Source: SB11 sp037968475
Lineage (GTDB): Bacteria; Bacteroidota; Bacteroidia; UBA8524
Assembly: GCA_037968475.1 (NCBI GenBank)
Contig: JBBKVO010000044.1
Location: 62,001-126,000, forward strand
DNA: 64,000 nucleotides
Reading direction: 5' to 3'
Each line of letters starts with the position of its first letter. Position 1 is the first letter of the stretch. Made by a program: the position numbers and the translations under genes. Positions 16,830-26,900 of this stretch are shown piece by piece. Under the pieces are notes generated by a model that worked only from the letters and a program-made list of their open reading frames with translations, did not search any database and was not told the origin of the DNA.

Positions 16830-16871
16830 TAGTTAATTCGCTATGTTTAAGATAGCGCGAGATTGATTAAA
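16830..16871 (+). pseudogene. Duplicated 3' end of copA, copy 2, decayed
   Basis: TTAATTCGCTATGTTTAAGA and the following bases to GATTGATTAAA resemble the copA end with several substitutions. No exonuclease gene follows; an unrelated minus-strand gene occupies that place. Confidence 0.65.
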
Positions 16872-16903
16872 CTTCGAGTTAAATAACTTTAAATTGGAAA
16901 GAG

Positions 16904-17920
16904 TTACTCCATAAATTGGAGAAGTTCGATTTTATTTTTATTTCCTATTGCAAGTGTTTTAAAAGCATCATTATAGCTGAAATAAGAGTTATATCCAATA
17001 GGACTTTTTTTAATTGGCGAACTTTCTGTACTACTATCTATATCTTCAAATTTAAGTTCAATTATACCGCTACTAATGTTTATTAATTTCGGGTATCTGT
17101 AAATATCCCAAGCGTAATTCTCATTTATTACAATTAAGTTTAATCCTTTATCAAAAGCATTAAAGCGAGATATAATCTTTTCTTCTGTTATGTCCCAAAT
17201 ACCAATGTGTTTTGGAGGTAACAAATCTTCTTCAGCATCATAGTCTTCATCACCATAGTTATATGAAAGTTCGTCAGAGGTACCTAATAAGATAAGATTA
17301 TCAGAAATAAAATCACCTGCGCAAACTTCAGTAGAAGAGTGGGGAAGCTGACCATGGCCGTCAAGCAGTAAAGGGTTTTTTAGGCAATCATCAATATTAT
17401 ACATTTTGACAAACTCAAGAGGATGCCAAACCCAACCCCTACTCAATAAAAGTGTATTTGAAGCACTAACTTTAAGGCGTGAATGAAATAAGCCTATTGG
17501 ATTCCTTCCTAGAGTGTCTGTTAAAATCTCACCACTTTCAGCATCTTCAAATTCAATTCTTCCGTATTCTTTAGGGCAGTGGATTAAAAGAGTTTTACCA
17601 TTAGCGTGTTCAAAAAACTCAATAGGATATTCATAAACTTCAGCACAATAGTATGAGCGATTCAACTCTCTTAAAAGCTCGCCATTTTTTAAGAGTAATG
17701 CTTTTGTGCCTGAGTGTTCATAAACGACAGCGTAAATACCATTTTTTGAAGTTTTTGCTGCATCAAACCTATATCCGAAGCCAAGAAAGTATTCTTTTTT
17801 GATAATTTCTCCCGTGAGTTTATAAATCACACCTCCAGATATCCAGTCTACTAATTCATCTTTACGCCAATTAAGTGATTGTAAATTATCAGCTAAAAGC
17901 TGCTTTCTTGTTACTTTCAT
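16904..17920 (-). CDS. Hypothetical protein, possibly a beta-propeller
   Basis: 338 residues from ATG 17920 (MKVTRKQLLADNLQSLNW). An in-frame upstream extension would run antisense into rlmH and is unlikely. No signal peptide or membrane segment, so probably cytoplasmic. It has repeated short strands with loops such as GVIYKLTGEIIKK, GIWDITEEKIISRF and NKNKIELLQF at the end, which suggests a WD-like or similar propeller, but no family was recognised. It is surrounded by broken copies of copA and rlmH ends, in the position where a third exonuclease copy would be expected, so it looks inserted during or after the duplications. Confidence 0.7.
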   Translation of the reverse strand: MKVTRKQLLADNLQSLNWRKDELVDWISGGVIYKLTGEIIKKEYFLGFGYRFDAAKTSKNGIYAVVYEHSGTKALLLKNGELLRELNRSYYCAEVYEYPIEFFEHANGKTLLIHCPKEYGRIEFEDAESGEILTDTLGRNPIGLFHSRLKVSASNTLLLSRGWVWHPLEFVKMYNIDDCLKNPLLLDGHGQLPHSSTEVCAGDFISDNLILLGTSDELSYNYGDEDYDAEEDLLPPKHIGIWDITEEKIISRFNAFDKGLNLIVINENYAWDIYRYPKLINISSGIIELKFEDIDSSTESSPIKKSPIGYNSYFSYNDAFKTLAIGNKNKIELLQFME

Positions 17921-17972
17921 TTCGACTACTTTGTGATAAATATATAGCTTTGAACCAACATATATTTGGAAA

Positions 17973-18446
17973 TTGAAAATAAAACTATTGTGGATAGGCA
18001 AAACTGCCGATAAGTATTTAGAAGAGGGGATAGGCATATATGCCAATCGACTGAAACACTATTGTCGTTTTGAAACGCAAACCTTACCCGATATTAAAAA
18101 TGCTAAAAACCTTAGCAAAGAAGAGTTGAAAGAAAAAGAGGGTAAACTGATTTTAGATACCCTTTCGCAAGGTGAGATTTTGGTATTGATGGATGAAAAC
18201 GGAAAGCAGTATACCTCGCCACAGTTGGCTGATTTTGTGCAGAAATTGCTGAATAGAGGCAGCCAGCAAATAGTGTTTGTTATTGGTGGGGCGTATGGCT
18301 TTAGCGATGAAGTATATCAGCGTGCCGATGCCAAAGTGTCGCTTTCTCCACTTACATTTTCGCATCAAATGGTGCGGTTAATCTTTGCAGAACAGTTGTA
18401 CCGTGCCTTTACCATTCTGAAAGGTGAACCTTATCATCACGTTTAG
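17973..18446 (+). CDS. rlmH: 23S rRNA pseudouridine(1915)-N3-methyltransferase
   Basis: 157 residues, a full-length SPOUT methyltransferase. Family signs are KIKLLWIGKT at the start, the knot region IVFVIGGAYGF and LSPLTFSHQMVRLIFAEQLY, and the conserved end KGEPYHH. It methylates pseudouridine 1915 in helix 69 of 23S rRNA. The start is TTG (17973); duplicated fragments upstream carry GTG at the same place, so the start codon itself has changed. A TATATTTG box ends at 17968, five bases before the TTG, so after rearrangement the gene seems to use its own promoter. Confidence 0.95.
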   Translation: MKIKLLWIGKTADKYLEEGIGIYANRLKHYCRFETQTLPDIKNAKNLSKEELKEKEGKLILDTLSQGEILVLMDENGKQYTSPQLADFVQKLLNRGSQQIVFVIGGAYGFSDEVYQRADAKVSLSPLTFSHQMVRLIFAEQLYRAFTILKGEPYHHV

Positions 18447-18453
18447 GACTCCC

Positions 18454-18783
18454 TTTAGTCACCCTGAATTTATTTCAGGGTCTCGCTCTGCATTACACAT
18501 GATATTGGGCAACGAGATGCTGAAACAAGTTCAGTATGACGGGATGGAATTATTTTTTCAAAAGTGTTTACTTTCTTTAGTCACCCTGAATTTATTTCAG
18601 GGTCTCGCTCTGCATTACACATGATATTGGGCAACGAGATGCTGAAACAAGTTCAGCATGACGGGATGGGATTATTTTTTCAAAAGTGTTTACTTTCTTT
18701 AGTCACCCTGAATTTAGTTCAGGATCTCGCTCTGTAATACACATGAATTGGGCAATGAGATGCTGAAACAGGTTCAGCATGAC
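18454..18783. repeat. Tandem repeat, about three units of 122 bases
   Basis: Units start at 18454, 18576 and 18698; the third is shorter and more diverged. Each unit contains CACCCTGAA...TTCAGGGT near its start and GAGATGCTGAAACA...TTCAGCATGAC near its end. These are palindromic REP-like arms common in interspersed elements of Bacteroidota. The array lies between convergent rlmH and the kinase gene. Confidence 0.85.
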
Positions 18784-18796
18784 AACTTAAAACCGA

Positions 18797-19411
18797 CTAG
18801 AAAAGTCCGTTTATTTCTGATTCTATTTTGCGCAGCACTTCACCAAAATGCTCTTGGTTATCAATAAAGTTAAGATTATCAACATCCAACACCAATAGTT
18901 TGCCGCCTTTATAGGTACTAATCCAAGCTTCGTAGCGTTCGTTAAGTCTTTTCAAGTAGTCTAGTCGTATGCTATCCTCGTAGTCGCGACCACGCTTTTG
19001 TATTTGGTTTACCAGTGTGGGTATGCCTGTGCGCAGGTATACTAATAAATCAGGGGGTTGTATAAACTCGTTTAAGGTATTAAACAAGCGGGTATAGTTT
19101 TCAAAATCGCGGGTACTCATTAGCCCCATTGCGTGCAAGTTGGGGGCAAAAATGTAAGCATCCTCGTATATGGTACGGTCTTGTATCACATTACGCCCTG
19201 TTTGGCGTATTTGCATTATAGAGTTGAAACGGCTGTTAAGGAAATAGATTTGCAGGTTGAACGACCAACGGGGCATATCTTCATAAAAATCGCTTATATA
19301 AGGATTGTCTTCCACATCTTCGTAGTGAGGCTCCCAGTTGTAGTGCCTTGCCAGTAGAGTAGTTAGCGTTGTTTTTCCCGATCCTATATTTCCTGCTATC
19401 GCTATATGCAT
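18797..19411 (-). CDS. Deoxynucleoside kinase
   Basis: 204 residues of the deoxynucleoside kinase (dCK/dGK-like) family. A P-loop GNIGSGKTT is at the N terminus, then a DRTIYEDAYIFA motif (the usual DRxxxED with the catalytic acidic residue) and a lid region with QKRGRDYEDSI. It phosphorylates salvaged deoxynucleosides to monophosphates. Substrate preference (dA/dG or dC) cannot be fixed by eye. It may share a transcript with trmN6 upstream, 59 bases away. Confidence 0.92.
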   Translation of the reverse strand: MHIAIAGNIGSGKTTLTTLLARHYNWEPHYEDVEDNPYISDFYEDMPRWSFNLQIYFLNSRFNSIMQIRQTGRNVIQDRTIYEDAYIFAPNLHAMGLMSTRDFENYTRLFNTLNEFIQPPDLLVYLRTGIPTLVNQIQKRGRDYEDSIRLDYLKRLNERYEAWISTYKGGKLLVLDVDNLNFIDNQEHFGEVLRKIESEINGLF

Positions 19412-19470
19412 ATCTTCAAATTAAAACCTAAAATGGTATATTGTGCAACTCTAATTTTTAAAAAAGTTTC

Positions 19471-20187
19471 TTAACGGGTTTCAATATAGTGAAAATCTTG
19501 GGTAAGCAATTGGTACTCACTGCTCCAAGTTTTATCTTCATTATATATATATAAGTGTTCTTGCTTCTGTTGCAAGGGTTTTTCTTTGCAAAACTCCATT
19601 ACACGCCTTATAACAGCTCCATCAGCATAGCTGCAAATATAAACTTGCCTTTTGGTTTGTAAGTTTTTTTGTGCTGCCAATTGTATCACGCGTTCACATT
19701 CCTGCTCAGGCAGTATTAGTCCCAAAGTTCCATTTGCCCCCAACAGCTTATCCGCATAATGTATAAGCGTTTCATGGTCAAGTGCCACAGTGGTGCGGGC
19801 GTGCACTCTATCAGGGCGTGTAGTGGGCGAGGGCTCAAAATAGGGCGGGTTGCATACTATATACTCATACAAAATAACATCTATATTAGTATAGTCTTGT
19901 ATAGGCTCGTTATATAGTGTCAGTTTATAATCCCAAGGGCTATTTTCAAAATTATCTTTGGCACATTGTGCAGCGGCGGGGTCTATTTCTACCGCATCAA
20001 TAATTGCATCGGGGCAGCGTTGTGCCAACATTAGGCTCAGTACGCCCGTGCCTGTGCCAATATCTAAAATGTTTTGGGCATTGTGTGGTTGTGCCAATGC
20101 ACCTAGCAGCATGGCATCGGTGCCCATTTTCATGGCACATCCCTCTTGATTAAGATTAAATTGTTTGAAACGAAAAATCTGGCTCAC
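19471..20187 (-). CDS. trmN6: tRNA1(Val) (adenine37-N6)-methyltransferase
   Basis: 238 residues, class I SAM-dependent methyltransferase of the YfiC/TrmN6 group. SAM-binding motif I is ILDIGTGTGVLSLMLAQ and the amino-methylating motif is CNPPYF, with the family N terminus FRFKQFNLNQEGCAMKMGTD. It modifies A37 of tRNA-Val. The start is GTG at 20187 (reading MSQIFRFKQF); no ATG fits the family N terminus. Confidence 0.92.
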   Translation of the reverse strand: MSQIFRFKQFNLNQEGCAMKMGTDAMLLGALAQPHNAQNILDIGTGTGVLSLMLAQRCPDAIIDAVEIDPAAAQCAKDNFENSPWDYKLTLYNEPIQDYTNIDVILYEYIVCNPPYFEPSPTTRPDRVHARTTVALDHETLIHYADKLLGANGTLGLILPEQECERVIQLAAQKNLQTKRQVYICSYADGAVIRRVMEFCKEKPLQQKQEHLYIYNEDKTWSSEYQLLTQDFHYIETR

Positions 20188-20287
20188 AGCCCACGAAGAT
20201 ATTTAGCATTCTTCATTTATCAATTATCATTTAACATTCGCAAGTCTTAGGATTGAATATATAATGAAGTAAATTAAGAAGTAACCT

Positions 20288-20321
20288 AAAAAAGAAGCCC
20301 CTTCCGTCTCGGAAGGGGCTT
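20288..20321 (-). terminator. Terminator of the glucosaminidase gene
   Basis: Stem AAGCCCCTTCC/GGAAGGGGCTT (20295-20305 with 20311-20321), loop of five; read on the minus strand it is followed by a T-rich tract. Confidence 0.8.
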
Positions 20322-20371
20322 ACGAACCTAACTATAAGCAAATCAAGAGCTAATAGTAAACTATCAGTTTA

Positions 20372-21034
20372 TTAGTCTTGAATTTTCTTTGCCATTTTGT
20401 CTACTACGCTAACGTAGTCGGGTGCTTCGGCATAAATTCTATTTAAAAAGCTAAGGTATTTTTCCTCCACTTTAAAAGCGTTGTCTTGCCACATTTTATA
20501 ATCTTTTACCGCATCTACCCAACTAGCATATACAGCGTAGGTAGGGTATTTAAGGTATTTTTTTAATTCTTGGTGGTTGCCATATATAATAGTGTCTTGA
20601 CCTTGAAGGTAAACACCAATGGCTGTTGTTTGCCTACGACCAGGGTAGCGCATACCAAAAAGGTTGTTTGCTTTGCGGCATAGGTGCGAGGTAAGGTGCA
20701 GCGATTCTAATTTGGCTTGTGCCAACACGTGTTTTTCGCAAATAATACCTTGTGTTTTTATTTCGGTAAGCAAATTGTCTTCGTTTAGTGCAGGTATGCT
20801 ATCAGTAGTTTGTTCTACATCAAAAACCACTGGGGCATTGTTTTTGCCAAAAGGTAATTTTGGGCCAAAGGCTAACAATAGTGTTGCAACGGCCAAAAAA
20901 CTAAGACCTAATAAAAACTTACGGTTGGTAAGTACATTTATTGGGACAAGATTGTAGCACCTGTCATTTCTGCAAATAACCCATTTACCATTCTGATGGT
21001 AAATATGTAAGCTGAAATTATTTGTGTTCGTCAT
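20372..21034 (-). CDS. Membrane-anchored glucosaminidase-domain protein
   Basis: 220 residues. A short cytoplasmic N terminus (about 38 residues) precedes one membrane helix (FLLGLSFLAVATLLLAFG), so the domain faces the periplasm. The C-terminal part resembles the Flg/mannosyl-glycoprotein endo-beta-N-acetylglucosaminidase fold: AQAKLESLHLTSHLCRKANN then LFGMRYPGRR, with the Glu in KLES as candidate catalytic acid. Likely cleaves glycan strands of peptidoglycan during growth or division. It has its own terminator. Confidence 0.85.
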   Translation of the reverse strand: MTNTNNFSLHIYHQNGKWVICRNDRCYNLVPINVLTNRKFLLGLSFLAVATLLLAFGPKLPFGKNNAPVVFDVEQTTDSIPALNEDNLLTEIKTQGIICEKHVLAQAKLESLHLTSHLCRKANNLFGMRYPGRRQTTAIGVYLQGQDTIIYGNHQELKKYLKYPTYAVYASWVDAVKDYKMWQDNAFKVEEKYLSFLNRIYAEAPDYVSVVDKMAKKIQD

Positions 21035-21547
21035 AATTATATAAATTAAACTTAGTTTTCACTAAGACTATGTGCCTATAACAACTTTTATGCCGTTTTT
21101 ATAGTGGTTTGTGTATCAGTATTTTGTGTATAACTACATATTGAGCTAACTTGGCAGTAACACAGGGTTTATATACTGCTTACTATTTAGTAGGTAAACG
21201 ATAGGAGAGGGCAAAGTCTTGTGCATAAGTCTGTTGCAAGAAAGAGACCACTGTTGGGTCAATAAGTGCAGTTTTGTATACAATTGTCTAGGTTTCATGA
21301 CAGAATTTTGTAATTTGCCAAGCTGTGCCAGAAAAGCACTGGTTACATATAATGCTCTTTTTGGGTTGAAGTAATCTTGTATATTTTGCTTCTCCGTCTT
21401 TTTCTAAAAAAAATCCCTTCTATAAAATATTTTTTAAAGTTTTTGAAACACAGCTAGTTAAAGCATATTTGTGTGCCGAAAACCTTAATTTGTGTATAAC
21501 TTTCAACTCAGTACTTCTATATTCGATGGTTCACAAGTGAGTTGATT
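21035..21547. other. Intergenic region between divergent glucosaminidase and aminotransferase genes
   Basis: About 510 bases without a coding frame worth reporting. A small hairpin CTTAGT/ACTAAG (21052-21067) lies in the leader of the minus-strand gene. No clear -33/-7 promoter pair was found for either gene. Confidence 0.4.
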
Positions 21548-22708
21548 ATGTTGAATTTTGATGGGAGCATTGCTTCTAAACTACCCAAACACGGCACTAC
21601 TATTTTTAGTGTGATGAGTGCAATGGCGCGCGAAGAAAATGCTATTAATATGGCGCAGGGTTTTCCTGATTTTAATTGCTCGCCCAAATTGATAGAGTTG
21701 GTTACTAAAGCTATGAATAACCAACACAATCAATATGCACCTATGCAGGGTATACCTGCCTTGCGTGAGAAAATTGCTGAGAAAACTTTTGAGCTGTATT
21801 CGGCACAATACGATGTAGAGAGTGAAATAACTATTACTCCGGGTGCTACCCTTGGTCTTTGGGCTGCTATTACTGCGGTGATTAAAGAAGGGGATGAAGT
21901 GATTGTGATTGAGCCTGCTTACGATAGTTATTTACCTGCCATTTTGATAAACGGTGGCAGACCTGTTTTTACTTCTTTAAAATATCCTGAATATCGCGTG
22001 GATTGGGATGAGGTGCGCAAGCTGATTACCTTTAAAACCCGCATGATTATTATTAATACCCCGCACAACCCAACAGGTACAGTATTAAATGCTGCTGATA
22101 TGGAGAAGCTGCAAAAAATATTGGAGGGTACTGATATTATAGTGTTGAGTGATGAAGTGTACGAGCATATAATTTTTGACGGATTAGAACATCAAAGTGT
22201 AGCTCGCTATCCTAAATTGGCCGAGCGTAGTTTTATTATATCATCGTTTGGGAAAACTTTTCATACTACAGGGTGGAAAATGGGGTACTGCTTGGCACCA
22301 GCCAACCTAATGGTACAGTTTAGAAAAATATACCAATACATGGCTTTTAGTACCAATACGCCAATGCAGTATGCTATTGCCGATTTTTTAGAGAATAAAG
22401 ACGAATTGAGGCAATTGTCATCGTTTTATGCCAAAAAGCGTGATCATTTTGCAGCAATGCTAAAAGGAAGTAAATTTAGGTTAATGCCTTGTAGTGGTTC
22501 TTATTTTCAATTATTAGGTTACGATAAAATATCGAAAGAAGGTGATATGGAGTTTGCTGAAAGGCTTACCCGTGAGCATAAAATTGCGGCTATACCCATT
22601 TCTGTTTTTAGTATAAATGGAGAAGACAATAATGTATTGCGTTTTTGTTTTGCCAAAAGCGAAGAGACACTTGAAAAAGCGGCAGAAATTTTGTGTAAAA
22701 TTAGCTAA
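21548..22708 (+). CDS. Methionine/glutamine aminotransferase (YbdL-like, PLP class I)
   Basis: 386 residues from ATG 21548 (a TTG two codons upstream is less likely). Fold type I aminotransferase close to the YbdL/kynurenine-aminotransferase group: INMAQGFPDF, NQYAPMQGIPALR, NTPHNPTG, and the PLP lysine in SSFGKTFHTTGWKMGY. The stop TAA overlaps the ATG of a nitrilase-family omega-amidase. This pairing is known in methionine salvage: the transaminase converts 4-methylthio-2-oxobutyrate to methionine with glutamine as donor, and the amidase hydrolyses the by-product 2-oxoglutaramate. Confidence 0.92.
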   Translation: MLNFDGSIASKLPKHGTTIFSVMSAMAREENAINMAQGFPDFNCSPKLIELVTKAMNNQHNQYAPMQGIPALREKIAEKTFELYSAQYDVESEITITPGATLGLWAAITAVIKEGDEVIVIEPAYDSYLPAILINGGRPVFTSLKYPEYRVDWDEVRKLITFKTRMIIINTPHNPTGTVLNAADMEKLQKILEGTDIIVLSDEVYEHIIFDGLEHQSVARYPKLAERSFIISSFGKTFHTTGWKMGYCLAPANLMVQFRKIYQYMAFSTNTPMQYAIADFLENKDELRQLSSFYAKKRDHFAAMLKGSKFRLMPCSGSYFQLLGYDKISKEGDMEFAERLTREHKIAAIPISVFSINGEDNNVLRFCFAKSEETLEKAAEILCKIS

Positions 22709-23484
22709 TGGGAAACGAAGAATATCTTACCGTATCGGTTATTCAAACTGAATTGGTTTGGGAAAATGTAGATGCCAACCTGCAACAGTTTACCACGCTA
22801 TTGCAAAATGTAGCACCTGCTGATATTTATGTGTTGCCCGAGATGTTTTCGACAGGTTTTAGTATGCAGCCTGAAAAATTTGCAAGCGAATCACACACCA
22901 AAGGTTTGGCTTGGCTAAAACAAACAGCAGTTAATAAAAATGTTGCTATTGTGGGTAGCCTTATGGTGGATGATGGAGGGAAATACTACAATCGTTTGTT
23001 TTTTGTAACCCCCCAACAACAGGTGTATACTTACGATAAAAAGCATTTGTTTAGCTTGGGTAATGAGCAAAAACATTATACAGGCGGTAATGAACTTTTG
23101 ATTGTTGACTATTTGGGCTGGAAAATATGCCCTCTTATATGTTATGATTTGCGTTTCCCTGCTTGGGCGCGCAATAGCCACAATTACGATTTGCTGATAT
23201 ATGTGGCCAATTGGCCTGAAAGACGCGCCTACCATTGGCGTAGCTTATTAATAGCACGCGCTATTGAAAATCAAACCTATGTTGCGGCCTGCAATCGCAT
23301 TGGTGCTGATGGCAATGGTGTAGCACACAATGGTACTAGTATGCTTATTGATTGCAGTGGCCAAGTTATAGCAGAAAGTATCAATGCTGATTCTATACTT
23401 ACTCATACATTTTTTAAAGACGAGCAACAAAAATACCGTAATGCATTCCCTTTTTTAGCCGATAGGGATACTTATTCTTTTTAA
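22708..23484 (+). CDS. Omega-amidase, nitrilase superfamily (YafV-like)
   Basis: 258 residues with the nitrilase catalytic triad: Glu in VLPEMFSTGF, Lys in YDKKHLFSLG and Cys in PLICYDLRFPAW. The subgroup is that of YafV/NIT2 omega-amidases, which hydrolyse 2-oxoglutaramate and 2-oxosuccinamate. It is translationally coupled to the aminotransferase (one-base overlap), so the toxic cyclising by-product of glutamine transamination would be removed at once. Cytoplasmic. Confidence 0.92.
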   Translation: MGNEEYLTVSVIQTELVWENVDANLQQFTTLLQNVAPADIYVLPEMFSTGFSMQPEKFASESHTKGLAWLKQTAVNKNVAIVGSLMVDDGGKYYNRLFFVTPQQQVYTYDKKHLFSLGNEQKHYTGGNELLIVDYLGWKICPLICYDLRFPAWARNSHNYDLLIYVANWPERRAYHWRSLLIARAIENQTYVAACNRIGADGNGVAHNGTSMLIDCSGQVIAESINADSILTHTFFKDEQQKYRNAFPFLADRDTYSF

Positions 23485-23935
23485 AAAGCTCTACCAATCA
23501 TCTTTTTGTTTATTCTTTCCGTTTAATCTATCGTTTGTAAAAAATGGTTAATCTAAACCTATTCGTTGTTTAAAAATGCTCGATAGTTAAAGCACAGCGT
23601 TATTTTTTAGACCAAAATACATGTTATTTTAAATTTTGAGTTGCTTTTTTGCTCATCTGTTAAAATTATTATCCTAAGTCGTAATTTATAATCAGTATAA
23701 ATAGTGTTTTAATTCATTGTTTAACAGATTTTTATAGAACTATTTTTCTGTTTCTCATTTTTACTATTTAAAAAAATATCACTCAATTTACATTAATATG
23801 TAAAAAGTTTTAGAAATTTGATGCGTTGAAAGAGTTGTGATAAATCCAAAATTTTAGAAATTACGTATAAAGTTATAAGATTATCACAAACAACTGGGGA
23901 AATAAAATTCTTTTTTAACACAAAAATTAAAACTT
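23485..23935. other. AT-rich intergenic region before the PKD-repeat gene
   Basis: About 450 bases, very AT-rich, with no gene, no strong hairpin and no clear promoter pair. It presumably carries the control region of the large T9SS gene. Confidence 0.4.
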
Positions 23936-26900
23936 ATGAGTGGAATTTACAAATTGTTAGTAGCTAAAAATTTAGCCCTTTTAATTGCATTGTTAACATT
24001 TGTAGGCCTTTCGGGTCAATCATTCACTCCATCAAAGGCAAATTTTGTTCAGGATAAAACCAAAGGTTGCTTGCCTTTGGTGGTTAATTTTACAAATACA
24101 TCAACAGGAAGTATAGCAAGTTACTTTTGGGATTTTGGAAACGGTAATACTTCATCACTTAAAAATCCGGGTGCTATTTATAATCAAGCAGGCACATATA
24201 CAGTACTTTTAATTGTTACTGACGATAACGGTGATAGAGATAGTTTACTTAAACCTTATATAATAGAAGCACTTGCCAATCCACAAGCTGGTTTTGCTGT
24301 TTCGGCAAACGGAGGCTGTATCAATCAAAATTTTACTTTTACTGATACAAGTAAAGAAGCTGTAGGCAAGTTGACCAAATGGCAATGGAACTTTGGCGAT
24401 GGTGCTGCTGATACTAATGAAAATCCTATACATAGTTTTGGAGCTGCGGGTGTTTATGGCGTTAGCCTTATAATAACTGATGACAACGGATGTAAAAATT
24501 TTGTTAACCATACACAACTTATTACTATAAGCACTCCTGCACAAGTTGCATTTGATGCTGATAATAGCGGGGGATGTAACGTGCCTTTGCATGTGAAGTT
24601 TAAAAACAATACAACAACTGTAAACGGGCAAAGCTATACTTACCAATGGCAATTGGGAGGCAGTACTACATCAACACAAGAAAACCCAACATATACATAT
24701 AGCAATTTTGGTCAGTATGATGTGCAGCTAACTGTTACCGATGATAATAACTGTAGCCAAACACTTACTAAAAGCAAGTTTATAAATATTGGTAAAACTA
24801 AAGCCGATTTTAAATTAACCCAAAACAAAGGCTGTGTGCCTTTTGTGCCCATTATAGAGGATAAAAGTATCGGTGTTCCTTCAAACGCCACTTGGATATG
24901 GTATTTTGGCAATGGCGATTCGGCAGTAGGCCAATCACCAAACTATACCTACACACAGGCAGGTACTTATACTATAACATTATCAATTACATCTCCCGAA
25001 GGATGTAACGATATTGTTGTTAAAAATGCTGCTCTTGTTGTATTACCTGCTCCTGTAGCCACTTTTGGTCATAATAATCCTATTAGCTGTACCGCACCGT
25101 ATACCATAAACTTTAGCCCATCAAACCAACAAGCTACTAAATGGTTTTGGCAATTTGGCGATGGTGAAACATCAACACAAAAAAATCCAAGCAAGGTGTA
25201 CGATACATCGGGTGTGTTTTCAGTAAGCCTTACACTTACAGATATTAACGGTTGTGTAGGTTCTTTCGAGAAAAAAAATATTGTAAAAGTTAATACTCAA
25301 AAAGCTCAATTCACACCTACTGTAAAACACGGTTGCGTTCCACTTCAAGTTGGGTTTACCAATAACAGTTCCTCTTTCTTTGGAATTAATAGTTACACTT
25401 GGGATTTTGGCAACGGTCAAACAGCCACAACTCAACAAGCGCAAACAGTATTTGATCAAGAAGGAACCTATTATCCTAGTTTGATAATAAGCGATAACAA
25501 CGGTTGCACTGATACTATGGTGTTCGATTCAATAATGGTGGGTGTAAAAACCAATCCTAATTTTTATACCAATTTAACAAAAGGCTGCAAAAGAGATATG
25601 CAGTTTGTTGATTTTCATAATACTACCGATACCATAAACCAAAGGGTTGACGGATTTTTTTGGGATTTTGGTGTACTTACCTCAACAAAAAGCAATCCTA
25701 TAATTGATTATCGCCAATACCCAAGCACATATACCGTTAGGTTGGTTGCCTTCTCAAACGGTTGTGCTGATACGATGGTGAAAAAAGACTATATCACCAT
25801 ATTAATGCCTCATGCTAATGCTGAAATTGTAGAAGATCCTTGCAAACTAGATACTGTTACTTTTAAAGATAAATCGGTTGGCGTAAATAAATTTAATTGG
25901 ACTTTGGGTGGTGTTAGTATTGGAGAAGTGCCCGAGGTGAAAAAGTTTTTAGAACCGGGTAGCTATGCTCTTGATTTGATGGTGCATGATACAAACACTG
26001 GTTGCTGGGATACAAAAAGCTATGTGCTAGACATACACGAACCTTTGTTGCCCGGTTTCACTATTAGTGCCGATTCTGTTTGTGCCAATGTGCCTTTTCT
26101 ACTAAAAGATACCTCTGTAAACGCGGTAAAAACTACTTTTTATATAGGTAGTAGCGACCCAATAGTGGCAAAACAAGCTACACCAGTAATAAGCCAACCA
26201 CTTACAACTTCAATTAAATTGGTGGTAGAAGATAAATACGGTTGTATTGAAACATTAACCAAAACCAATGTTATAAAAATTTTAGGCCCCGATTTTACCC
26301 CAAGCATTACACCTGATAAAGGATGTTTTCCGCTAGATGCTAAATTGGTAAGAAGTGGATATTCTACTCATGGTGTAGCCGATGCTTTTTGGAGTGATGG
26401 TAAAAACAGCTACTCAGCTATAAACGATAGCGTACCATACTTGTTCAATACACCTTCAGCCACTATGCACACGCAAGGGGCTAACATAACCCTTACTGTT
26501 GAAGATAACTTGGGCTGTAAAGTTAGCCGTGTTGCCAACGTAAAACTTTCGCAACCCGTTGCCGATATTAAATATACCACCAACCTATTGTGTGCTACTA
26601 CACAAGTTAATTTTGCACACGATGCCGCCAAATCAAAAAATATAGGAGCATTAGAATATTCTTGGGTTGTTAACCAAAATCAAACATTTAACAAGTCGGC
26701 AAACAGCTTTAACTTTACTACTGAAGGAAATCAAAACTTAAAACTGGTTGTACGCGAAACGGCTTTGGGCTGTACTGATAGTACCGAAGTGCAAGTTTTC
26801 ACTGCACTTAAAAAAATAAAAGCAGATTTTAGTATTGATAATACTGCTACTACTTGCCCCCCGTTGGTATCTACTTTTGGAGATAAATCAACAGTAAAAA

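Noticed and set aside
17921..18046. N-terminal extension of the 338-residue minus-strand gene to 18046
   Set aside because: The extra 42 residues are antisense to the conserved 5' end of rlmH and include the rlmH promoter; the ATG at 17920 is more natural.
18424..18624. A 66-codon frame over the 122-bp repeat array
   Set aside because: It starts inside rlmH and its codons are just the repeat units read in one frame; the second unit would repeat the same peptide. No protein-like composition.
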